From assembly GCA_030433005.1 (NCBI GenBank), contig JAUILQ010000021.1, positions 28,922 through 92,921 on the forward strand: a stretch of DNA of 64,000 nucleotides, written 5' to 3'. The position numbers and the translations under genes were made by a program. The stretch comes from Alphaproteobacteria bacterium. Its GTDB lineage: Bacteria; Pseudomonadota; Alphaproteobacteria; Kiloniellales; DSM-21159. Of this stretch, positions 33,378 to 40,356 are shown one piece after another. How positions within the stretch are numbered: position 1 is the first letter of the stretch; every line of letters begins with the position of its first letter. The notes under the pieces were generated by a model, which was not told the DNA's origin, did no database searches, and was given only the letters and a program-made list of their open reading frames with translations.

Positions 33378-33395
33378 ACATACTCGGTAGTATGT
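33378..33395. promoter_or_regulatory. Candidate TetR operator upstream of the aldolase operon
   Basis: ACATACTCGGTAGTATGT is a perfect inverted repeat (7-bp arms around CGGT). The arms are the same as in the site at 22660-22679 (ACRTACT-N4-AGTATGT). It lies between the GntR gene stop and the aldolase start, where the operon promoter must be. A shared regulator, most likely the TetR protein at 20725, is inferred. Confidence 0.7.
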
Positions 33396-33464
33396 CGCCG
33401 GGTCAACGCGCCGTGAGCTGCTGTGCGGTCGCGTCGAGCGAGGCTGACCGCGCGGCGGCGGCGC

Positions 33465-34271
33465 TCAGGGGTCGGCGTCGGCGGAGATCGGCAGCTCGAC
33501 CTCGCAGCGCACGATGTCGCTGCGGTGCACCGTGCGGCCGGTCATCAGCACCGCGCCGCCGGAATCCGAGTAGCGCATGGCCCGCTCCAGCAGCGGCGTG
33601 CCGGGGTCGACGATCAGCAGGGCCGCGAGCTCGGGGCCGGCGGCCAGCGCGCGCAGCGACCAGTGCGCCCGCTCCAGCGTCACCGCCCGGCGCAGCCGGC
33701 CGACGATGGAGCCCCGGGCGGCCGCCTCGTCGAAGCCGGCGCGCTCGGCCAGCTCCTGCGAGAGCACCCGCTCGTCGAGCGCCAGCGGCCGGCCGAAGGA
33801 GCTGCGCAGACGCCGGATCTCGGTCACCCGCTGCTGCGGGCCCAGGCCGAGCAGCGCGCGCTCGGCCTCGCCGGCCCGACGGGTCGTCAGGCCGAGCAGG
33901 GTCACGGTCTGCGGCGCGCCGGCCGCGCTGTACTGCTGGTCGATGTCGAGCGCCGGCGACAGCCGCTCGACGAAGGCGTGGTCGGTCAGGAAGGTCCCGC
34001 GGCCGCGGCGCCGGCTCAGCAGGCCGGCCTTGACCAGGTCGTCGATCGCCTGGCGCACCGTCATCTTGCTGACCCCGAAACGCCCGGCGAGGCGCTCGTC
34101 GGTCGGAAACTGCAGGGCCTTGTCCGGCCAGGCGTAGATGTCGTTGAGCAGGTGCTGGCGGATCTGCAGGAACAGCGGCAGCGGCGAGCCGCGGTCGAGC
34201 GGCGTCGTCGTCCCGCCGGGCGGCTGCGCAGGCGGCGCGTCGGTGGGGAAGGGATCGAGGGCTCGACTCAT
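33465..34271 (-). CDS. GntR family transcriptional regulator, HutC subfamily (UTRA domain)
   Basis: 268-residue regulator. The GntR winged helix is at about residues 30-98 (PLFLQIRQHLLNDIYAWPDK, RFGVSKMTVRQAIDDLVKAG, SRRRGRGTF). The C-terminal UTRA sensor spans about 115-262 (VTEIRRLRSSFGRPLALDER, VLMTGRTVHRSDIVRCEVEL). HutC-type regulators respond to small acids, amines or sugars. It is divergent from the diiron protein gene, with a tandem-repeat stretch between the two that touches its own start. It probably controls that gene and itself; it may also affect the aldolase operon downstream. Confidence 0.92.
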   Translation of the reverse strand: MSRALDPFPTDAPPAQPPGGTTTPLDRGSPLPLFLQIRQHLLNDIYAWPDKALQFPTDERLAGRFGVSKMTVRQAIDDLVKAGLLSRRRGRGTFLTDHAFVERLSPALDIDQQYSAAGAPQTVTLLGLTTRRAGEAERALLGLGPQQRVTEIRRLRSSFGRPLALDERVLSQELAERAGFDEAAARGSIVGRLRRAVTLERAHWSLRALAAGPELAALLIVDPGTPLLERAMRYSDSGGAVLMTGRTVHRSDIVRCEVELPISADADP

Positions 34272-34293
34272 TAGTCTAGTCTACTATACTATT
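34272..34293. promoter_or_regulatory. AT-rich tandem pentamers between gntR and the diiron gene, candidate operator
   Basis: Immediately before the GntR start, the plus strand reads as tandem five-base units GTCTA, GTCTA, CTATA, CTATT. Two units of each orientation type face each other, giving an imperfect dyad. It is conspicuously AT-rich for this genome, and its position between divergent genes fits an operator for the GntR protein. Confidence 0.45.
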
Positions 34294-34348
34294 GAAGCTG
34301 CGTCAGGCTACGCGCCGGAGACCACAGGCCCGAAACTGGGAGGCGACC

Positions 34349-35281
34349 ATGGAAGCGTCGATGCTCGAGGAGACCGTTCAGAACCCCAACCCCTATCCCG
34401 TGGTCGGCGAGCTGCACTATCCCGACATCTGGCAGCTCTGCACCCAGGCCCGCGACCTCGCCTGGGACGCCGACAAGGACATCGACTGGGCCGAGCTCGC
34501 CCGCGAGACGGCCGACCTGCCCGCGGAGGTGCGCGCCGCCGGCGCCGAGTGGTGGTCGCTGCGCGCCTGGATGGAGCACGGCGCCACGCCCTACGGCGCC
34601 GAGCGCCTGAGCCAGGCGATCTACGAGCACCAGCCCTTCGAGATCAAGCAGCACGTCGCCAACTTCATCATGGAGGAGCTGCGCCACCACGAGGCCTCGT
34701 TCCGCATCGCCGACGCGCTGGGCGGCTACCAGCCGAGCCCGAGCAGCGACTACTTCAAGCTGGTCATCCCGCGCTTCCACAACGAGCAGGAAGAGCGGCG
34801 CATGTCGTTCTACGCCGGCATGGCGGTCAACACGCTGTTCGAGCAGCTCTCGGGCGAGCTGCTGACCGCGCGCTACAAGAACGCCGGCTACAAGCAGATC
34901 CGCAAGGCCTGCGAGCTGATCCTGCGCGACGAGGCCCGCCACGTGCAGTTCGGCCGCATCCTGATGCGCCGCTTCTTCGAGAGCCTCAGCGACGAGGAGA
35001 AGGAGCAGCTCGGCCAGAAGTTCGCCAAGAAGCTGCGCGGCAGCCTGCTCAACGGCGTCTACGCCGTGGTCAACCTGCCCAAGGACGAGCGCAGCCGCTC
35101 GGCGCGTGCCCGCGCGCTGGCCGCCGAGTACAAGCTCGGCGCGACCCATCCCGACGAGGAGGTCGACATCATCGTCGAGGCGCTGGTCCAGATCCGCAAG
35201 GACGTCGAGCCCTACAACGTGCCGATCCCGCAGATCCCCGAGATCGAGGGCGAGCGCGTCAGCACCCTGGCGGCCGAGTAG
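34349..35281 (+). CDS. Ferritin-like diiron protein, putative oxygenase
   Basis: 310-residue, largely helical protein. Two ferritin-like metal motifs are seen: E110 to H113 in MEELRHHEASFRIAD and E195 to H198 in LRDEARHVQFGRI. Another conserved-looking helix is FEQLSGELLTARYKNAGYKQ. Length and pattern suit the ribonucleotide-reductase-like superfamily, including diiron hydroxylases and N-oxygenases such as AurF, but no specific family is recognised. Start 34349 has GGGAGG five bases upstream. It is alone on its strand with a terminator behind it and a divergent GntR regulator, so its substrate probably controls that regulator. Confidence 0.78.
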   Translation: MEASMLEETVQNPNPYPVVGELHYPDIWQLCTQARDLAWDADKDIDWAELARETADLPAEVRAAGAEWWSLRAWMEHGATPYGAERLSQAIYEHQPFEIKQHVANFIMEELRHHEASFRIADALGGYQPSPSSDYFKLVIPRFHNEQEERRMSFYAGMAVNTLFEQLSGELLTARYKNAGYKQIRKACELILRDEARHVQFGRILMRRFFESLSDEEKEQLGQKFAKKLRGSLLNGVYAVVNLPKDERSRSARARALAAEYKLGATHPDEEVDIIVEALVQIRKDVEPYNVPIPQIPEIEGERVSTLAAE

Positions 35282-35341
35282 CCGCCTCCGCCCCCGTCCC
35301 GCGGCAGAGCGGCTTGACGGAGGCACAGCGGTGAGAAAATG

Positions 35342-35375
35342 GAGAGCCCCCGCGCCGCCGGCGCGGGGGCTTTCT
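35342..35375 (+). terminator. Rho-independent terminator after the diiron gene
   Basis: AGCCCCCGCGCC (35345-35356) and GGCGCGGGGGCT (35360-35371) form a perfect 12-bp stem with a 3-base loop, extendable by about three pairs to 35342-35374, followed by TTTCT. It ends the diiron gene transcript 61 bp after its stop and may also serve the converging RidA operon. Confidence 0.85.
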
Positions 35376-35393
35376 GCTGGCCGCTCTGCGGGC

Positions 35394-35780
35394 TCAGGCG
35401 CGCGCCGCGGTGACCTCGACCTCGACGCGCAGCTCAGGCTTCACCAGCGCCGAGACGTAGACCAGCGTCGAGGCCGGCCGGTTGTCGCCGAGCGCGGCCG
35501 TGCGCGCCGGGCCATAGGCGGCGAGGTCGTCGGGGCTCAGCAGGTAGGCGGTCATCTTGGTGATGTCCGCCGTCGTCATGCCGGCGGCCTCGAGCAGGGC
35601 CGAGATGTTCTGCCAGACCAGGGCCGACTGACCGGCGACGTCCGGCGGGATGCTGCCGTCGGCGGCGACGCCGACCTGGCCGGAGATCTGCAGCAGGCGC
35701 GCGCCGGCCGGAATCTCGACGGCATGGGAATAGGCGCCGAGCGGCGGCGCCACGCTTTCGGGATTGAGTCGGCGAACCAA
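35394..35780 (-). CDS. RidA family (YjgF/YER057c/UK114) enamine/imine deaminase-like protein
   Basis: 128-residue small trimeric protein. Family motifs: GAYSHAVEIPAGARLLQISG, VWQNISALLEAAGMTTADIT, and RPASTLVYVSALVKPELRVE with the arginine used by true RidA proteins for catalysis. RidA hydrolyses reactive 2-aminoacrylate-type enamines; members within catabolic operons often deaminate pathway-specific imines. It is 19 bp after the iron alcohol dehydrogenase gene and is the last gene of the GGT-TRAP operon. Confidence 0.93.
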   Translation of the reverse strand: MVRRLNPESVAPPLGAYSHAVEIPAGARLLQISGQVGVAADGSIPPDVAGQSALVWQNISALLEAAGMTTADITKMTAYLLSPDDLAAYGPARTAALGDNRPASTLVYVSALVKPELRVEVEVTAARA

Positions 35781-35799
35781 GGCGGGCTCCTGTCTTCGG

Positions 35800-36990
35800 T
35801 CAGAGATTGAGATGCGGGGCGCCGCCGCCGGTCGGGCGGCGCATGTGCTCGACGATGACCCGGACCTGGCCGCGGTCGGCCAGGCGCACGTTCATGCGGA
35901 CCTGGCCGCTGCCCATGGCGCTCTCGGCCAGGCGGTCGCGCGCCGACTCGTCGGGCACTTCCGAGTCGAGGCCGATGTCGAGCTCGATGGCGTGGCGCAG
36001 GCGCGACAGCGCCTCGGCGGCGCTCTCCCGCGCGCCGGAGCCGCCGCCGGGCCCGCCGATGCACTCGGCGATCACCGTCGCCTTGTCGCCCAGCGCCGCC
36101 TCGTTGAAGGCCGTGGTCCAGGGCAGCGCCAGCGCGTTGGCCAGGCCGTGCGGCGTGTGGTGCAGCGCGCCCATCGCCCCGGCGATCGCGTGGGCGAGGC
36201 CGAGGTGCGCGCTGTTGAAGGCGATGCCCGCCTGCATCGCGCCGATCAGGCAGGCGGCGCGCGCCTCCCGGTCCTCGGGGTCGCGCCAGGCCCGCTCCAG
36301 GTTGGCGCCGAGCAGTCGCATCGCCGAGACCGCGAAGGGGTCGGTCAGCGGGCTGGCGAGCTTCGAGCCGAAGGCCTCGACGGCATGGGTGACGGCGTCG
36401 TAGCCGGCGGTCGCGGTGACCTTCGGCGGCGCCGAGACGCCCAGGTCGGGATCGAGCAGCGCGACGTCTGCGGCCATCTCGGCACTGCGCAACACCATCT
36501 TGTAGTCGGTGCCGGCCTTGGCGACGATCGCCGACTCGGAGACCTCGCTGCCGGTGCCGGCGGTGGTCGGCAGGCAGACGAACAGCGAGGCGTGCGGCGT
36601 CATCGTCATGCCGCGCGGATTGGCCAGCGCGTCGGCGGCGACGCCGTTGCTCGCCAGCATGCGCGCCGCCTTGGCGGTGTCCATGGCCGAGCCGCCGCCG
36701 AGCGCGACCACCAGGTCGGCGCCGCTGGCGAGCAGCACGTCGCGCGCCGCCTCGACCGAGTCGCTGTCGGGCTCGTGCTGCGGCACCGCGTGCAGCACCG
36801 GCCCGAGCCCGCCCAGCAGATCGCGCAGCCGCTCTTCCAATGGGCCGCCGAGGACGAAGGGGTCGACGATCAGGCAGGCCTTGCGGCAGCCGGCCTGCTC
36901 CGCCAGCTGGGGCAGCTGCGGCAGGGCGTCCGGCGCGAAGATCACGCGGCCGGTGGCATGGGAGAACAGGAAGGGGGCGATGGCGGTCAT
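35800..36990 (-). CDS. Iron-containing alcohol dehydrogenase (group III)
   Basis: 396-residue dehydrogenase. Nucleotide-binding: VVALGGGSAMDTAKAARMLA. Family stretch: LPTTAGTGSEVSESAIV. Metal ligands: GYDAVTHAVEAF, LGLAHAIAGAMGALHHTPHG and HGLANALALPWT. Such enzymes interconvert alcohols and aldehydes or oxidise hydroxy acids with NAD. ATG 36990 with AGGA upstream is preferred to an in-frame start six codons earlier. It lies in a putative operon with a TRAP transporter and gamma-glutamyltransferase, and may oxidise an alcohol released from the imported compound. Confidence 0.92.
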   Translation of the reverse strand: MTAIAPFLFSHATGRVIFAPDALPQLPQLAEQAGCRKACLIVDPFVLGGPLEERLRDLLGGLGPVLHAVPQHEPDSDSVEAARDVLLASGADLVVALGGGSAMDTAKAARMLASNGVAADALANPRGMTMTPHASLFVCLPTTAGTGSEVSESAIVAKAGTDYKMVLRSAEMAADVALLDPDLGVSAPPKVTATAGYDAVTHAVEAFGSKLASPLTDPFAVSAMRLLGANLERAWRDPEDREARAACLIGAMQAGIAFNSAHLGLAHAIAGAMGALHHTPHGLANALALPWTTAFNEAALGDKATVIAECIGGPGGGSGARESAAEALSRLRHAIELDIGLDSEVPDESARDRLAESAMGSGQVRMNVRLADRGQVRVIVEHMRRPTGGGAPHLNL

Positions 36991-37022
36991 GGCGGTCCTG
37001 TCGGCCAAGGGCGGTCGGGTCG

Positions 37023-37277
37023 CTAGAGGGCGCGCTCGAGCTCGTCGATCAGCGCCAGGACGACCGGCATCGGCCGGCAGTCGCGCAGCATGTCGACGGC
37101 GAGGTCGCGATGCACGGGATCGCGCCGCACGCTCTCGCCGGTGATCTCGGGATGGCCCTGCTTGTTGAGCGCCTCGACGATCATCACGAGGATCTCCTCG
37201 CGCATCGGCCCGTCGCGCAGGCGCTGCTCCTCGGGAAAGGCGGTGAAGCCGTCGGGGACGGCCGAGTCCTTGCTCAT
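37023..37277 (-). CDS. Small uncharacterised protein
   Basis: 84-residue soluble protein not assigned to a family. The sequence MREEILVMIVEALNKQGHPE and RDLAVDMLRDCRPMPVVLAL suggests a short alpha-helical domain. It has no cysteines beyond one, no signal peptide and no membrane segment. It lies between dctP and the alcohol dehydrogenase on the same strand (32 bp before the latter). Operon position and good codon pattern support a real gene; function unknown. Confidence 0.68.
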   Translation of the reverse strand: MSKDSAVPDGFTAFPEEQRLRDGPMREEILVMIVEALNKQGHPEITGESVRRDPVHRDLAVDMLRDCRPMPVVLALIDELERAL

Positions 37278-37305
37278 CGCTTGGCTCCTGGTCTGCTTCG
37301 CCGGG

Positions 37306-37343
37306 TCGCCGGGAGCGGACGGTCCTGCGCCCGCTCCCGGCGA
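37306..37343 (-). promoter_or_regulatory. Intercistronic hairpin downstream of dctP
   Basis: Positions 37307-37318 (CGCCGGGAGCGG) and 37331-37342 are perfect complements, extended by one T-A pair, around a 12-base loop. It lies 22 bp past the dctP stop, before the small-protein gene, with no T-run on the minus strand. Like the livK-livH hairpin, it may stabilise binding-protein mRNA or reduce read-through. Confidence 0.55.
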
Positions 37344-37365
37344 AACCAGCGGTAACGGATCGGCG

Positions 37366-38409
37366 CTATTCGACGTCGGCGATCGCCTGGACCTTCTCGA
37401 GGCCGCCGACGTTGGGCGCGTAGCTCTGCCAGAACTCGGCCATGGCCTCGCGCCAGGGACCGACGTCCGGCTCGACGACCGTGGCGCCCTTCTCGACGGC
37501 CAGCGCCAGGGACTTCTCCTGCTCCTCGGCGGCGAGGCGGTTGAAGTAGGGGATGGCCTCGGCGGCGGCCTCCTCGAAGACGGCCTTCTGCTCGTCGCTC
37601 AGGCTCTGCCAGTAGTTCATGCTCATGTACATCACGCCGAGCGACCAGATGTGGGCCGTGCGGGTGAAGCTCGGGACCACCTCGTAGAGCTTGAGCGCGT
37701 GGTAGCCGGACATGGTCATGTCCATGTAGTCGACGACGCCGGTCTCCAGGGCGTTGTAGGCCTCGGTGATCGGCACCGGCGTCGGGTTGGCGCCGAGCGA
37801 CTTCCAGAGCTCGACGTGCAGCGGGCTCTGCAGCACGCGCATCTTCTTGCCCTCGACGTCGGCCGGCGTCTCGATCGGCTCCTTGCTGATGACGTGGCGG
37901 GCGCCGTAGACGATGAAGCCGAAGACCTTGAAGCCCTGCTCGGCGTAGAGCTGCTTGAACTCGTCGCCGATCGGCCCGGACAGCGCGGTCTGGATGTGGT
38001 CGATGTCGCGGAACATGAAGGGCATGTCGAAGATCGCGCCCTGCGGCACCCAGGTCTGCATGTTCGCCACGGTCGAGAGCGCGGCGTGGATCGAGCCGAG
38101 CTGGACGCCCTCGGCGGTCTCCTTCTCGCCGCCCAGGGCGCCGTCGGTGACGACGTTGAACCTGAACTCGCCGGGCAGCTTCTCCTCGACGATCTCGGCC
38201 ATGCGGTCCCAGATCAGCGCCTGCGGCTTCTGCGGGCCGTAGAGCACGGAGACGGTCACCGGGCGCTGGGCAGCGGCGTCCTGCGGCAGGCCCAGGCAGG
38301 CGACGGCGGCGAGCGCGGCCAGGCCGAGGCCGACGCGGCCAAGCGCTCGACGCCCGGGCAGTCGGGGGCCGGGGAGTCGGGAATCGGGGGATCGGGTCGG
38401 GTCGCTCAT
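37366..38409 (-). CDS. TRAP transporter solute-binding protein (DctP family)
   Basis: 347-residue periplasmic protein. The signal peptide is preceded by a polar stretch (hydrophobic core VGLGLAALAAVACLGLP, cut after DAAAQ, about residue 48). The mature domain has the DctP hallmarks GVQLGSIHAALSTVANMQTW, EGKKMRVLQSPLHVELWKSL and ETGVVDYMDMTMSGYHALKL, including the arginine that normally contacts the ligand carboxylate (MRVL). It feeds the fused permease encoded directly upstream. The ligand is probably a carboxylate, unidentified. Confidence 0.92.
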   Translation of the reverse strand: MSDPTRSPDSRLPGPRLPGRRALGRVGLGLAALAAVACLGLPQDAAAQRPVTVSVLYGPQKPQALIWDRMAEIVEEKLPGEFRFNVVTDGALGGEKETAEGVQLGSIHAALSTVANMQTWVPQGAIFDMPFMFRDIDHIQTALSGPIGDEFKQLYAEQGFKVFGFIVYGARHVISKEPIETPADVEGKKMRVLQSPLHVELWKSLGANPTPVPITEAYNALETGVVDYMDMTMSGYHALKLYEVVPSFTRTAHIWSLGVMYMSMNYWQSLSDEQKAVFEEAAAEAIPYFNRLAAEEQEKSLALAVEKGATVVEPDVGPWREAMAEFWQSYAPNVGGLEKVQAIADVE

Positions 38410-38457
38410 GTCACTCTCCTCTGTTCGACGTCTTTCTTGTTGAGCCGAGCGCGGGCG

Positions 38458-40356
38458 TCAGCCGCCCGCGATCAGCCGGCCGATGCCCAGCGAGATCGCG
38501 GGCACGTAGGTGATCAGCAGCAGAGCTGCGAAGAGCGCGGCGAGCAGCGGGTACATCGCGCGGAAGATGTCGTGCACCGGCGTGCGCGACATCGTGCCGG
38601 TGATGAACACCAGCATGCCGACCGGCGGCGTCAGGCCGCCGAGCATCAGGTTGACGACGATGACCAGGCCGAAGTGGATCGGGTCGACGCCGAGCGCGGT
38701 CACCGCCGGCATCAGCAGCGGCGTCAGGATCAGGATGGCGGCGCCGATGTCGAGCACCATGCCGAAGACCAGCATCAGCAGGTTGACCAGCAGCAGCACG
38801 ACGATCGGGTCGGCGGACAGGCCGGTGATCGTGCCGGCCAGGGCCTGGGGCACCTGCTCGACGACCAGCAGGAAGGCGAAGGGCGCCGCCGCGCCGATCA
38901 GCAGGCCGACCAGGGCCGCCTCGACCGCGGCGGTGCGCAGGCACTCCCAGAGGCCGCGGGCGTCGTAGGCGCGGTAGACCAGCATGCCGAGGATCCAGGC
39001 GTAGACGACCGCCAGCACGCCGGCTTCGGTCGGGGTCACCACCCCGAAGCGGATGCCGCCGATGATCAGCACCGCGAGCAGCAGCACCGGCGTCGCCTTG
39101 ACCGCCGCGCGGCCGCGCTCGCGGTAGCCGGCCCGCTCGTTCGCCTGGCCGTAGCCGCGGCGCCGCGCGATCGCGTAGACGCAGAGCATCAGCGCCCCGC
39201 CCATGACCAGGCCCGGGCCGATGCCGGCGAGCCACAGGCTGCCGACCGAGAGGTTCGAGACCGCGGCCAGAATGAGCAGCGCGATCGACGGCGGGATGAC
39301 GTTCGGCAGGGTCGCCGAGGCCGCCGTCACCGCGCAGGAGAAGGCCGGGCTGTAGCCGTGGCGCACCATCTGCGGGACCAGCAGCTTGCTGCCGAGCGCG
39401 GCCTCCGAGTAGCTGGAGCCGGAGATGCCGGCGTAGAGCCCGCTGGAGACGATGTTGACCTGGGCGAAGCCGCCGCGGAAGTGCCCGACCAGCTTGAAGG
39501 CGAAGTCCATCAGCCGGGTCGTCAGCCCGCCGGCGTTCATCAGCGCGCCGGCGGTGATGAAGAAGGGAATCGCCAGCAGCAGGAACTTGCTGGAGCCGTT
39601 GACCATGGTCTGCACGGTCGCCGCCGGCGGCATCATGCCGCCGGCCTCGTTGGCCAGGAACACGGCGAACAGCATGGCGAAGGAGACCGGCGTGCCGAGC
39701 GCCATGGCGCCGAGGAAGGCGACGCCGAGGACCGCCGCCGGATCGAGCCCGGCCAGATCGATCAGGCCGCTCGCCGGCATCGCCCAGTAGAGCGCGAAGG
39801 CGGCGAGGATGGCCGCCGGTCCGCGCCACAGGTGGCGCCCCTCGTCGAGGCCGCGCAGGGCCAGGTAGACGAGGCCGAGCAGGCAGGTCACCGGGATCAC
39901 GGCGAACTTCACCCAGACCGGCAGGTCCAGCACGTAGCTGGTGCCGCCCAGGGTGGCGATCAGCTGGCCGCCGCCGAACAGCAGCATCACCGTCGCGAAG
40001 GCGATGACCAGGTCGGCGAGGAACTCGGCGAAGCCCTGCAGCCCCGCCGGCAGCCGGCCGACCAGGAAGCCGATCGAGAGGTGCATGCGCGCCCGGTGGG
40101 CCAGCGGCACGGCCAGGAAGATGACCGAGACGAACAGCCACTGCGCCGCCTCGGCGGCCCAGGTCAGCGAACTGTTGAAGCCGTAGCGGCCGACGACGTT
40201 GGCGAAGATGATCGCGATCAGCGCGACCAGGGCGAGCGCCGCGACCGTTCCCGTCAGGCGGTCGAGACCGGCGAGCACCGCCTGAGCCAGGCGCTGCGGT
40301 CGCGGCGGGCCGGTCTCGAGGCCGAGGGCGGCGGGTCCGCTATCGGCCGACGGCAT
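38458..40356 (-). CDS. TRAP transporter permease, fused small (DctQ) and large (DctM) subunits
   Basis: 632-residue membrane protein. Residues about 30-165 are the DctQ part with four helices (IIFANVVGRYGFNSSLTWAA, EAAQWLFVSVIFLAVPLAHR). Residues about 200-632 are DctM with about 12 helices and the family stretches SGLYAGISGSSYSEAALGSK, VIPPSIALLILAAVSNLSVG and VNLMLGGLTPPVGMLVF. Fusion of Q and M is known in TRAP systems. It works with DctP at 37366, driven by an ion gradient. Start overlaps the end of the gamma-glutamyltransferase gene by 17 bp. Confidence 0.93.
   Translation of the reverse strand: MPSADSGPAALGLETGPPRPQRLAQAVLAGLDRLTGTVAALALVALIAIIFANVVGRYGFNSSLTWAAEAAQWLFVSVIFLAVPLAHRARMHLSIGFLVGRLPAGLQGFAEFLADLVIAFATVMLLFGGGQLIATLGGTSYVLDLPVWVKFAVIPVTCLLGLVYLALRGLDEGRHLWRGPAAILAAFALYWAMPASGLIDLAGLDPAAVLGVAFLGAMALGTPVSFAMLFAVFLANEAGGMMPPAATVQTMVNGSSKFLLLAIPFFITAGALMNAGGLTTRLMDFAFKLVGHFRGGFAQVNIVSSGLYAGISGSSYSEAALGSKLLVPQMVRHGYSPAFSCAVTAASATLPNVIPPSIALLILAAVSNLSVGSLWLAGIGPGLVMGGALMLCVYAIARRRGYGQANERAGYRERGRAAVKATPVLLLAVLIIGGIRFGVVTPTEAGVLAVVYAWILGMLVYRAYDARGLWECLRTAAVEAALVGLLIGAAAPFAFLLVVEQVPQALAGTITGLSADPIVVLLLVNLLMLVFGMVLDIGAAILILTPLLMPAVTALGVDPIHFGLVIVVNLMLGGLTPPVGMLVFITGTMSRTPVHDIFRAMYPLLAALFAALLLITYVPAISLGIGRLIAGG

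Noticed and set aside
34272..34293. Tandem pentamers as a microsatellite or mobile element scar
   Set aside because: Their exact fit between divergent GntR and diiron genes makes a regulatory role more likely.
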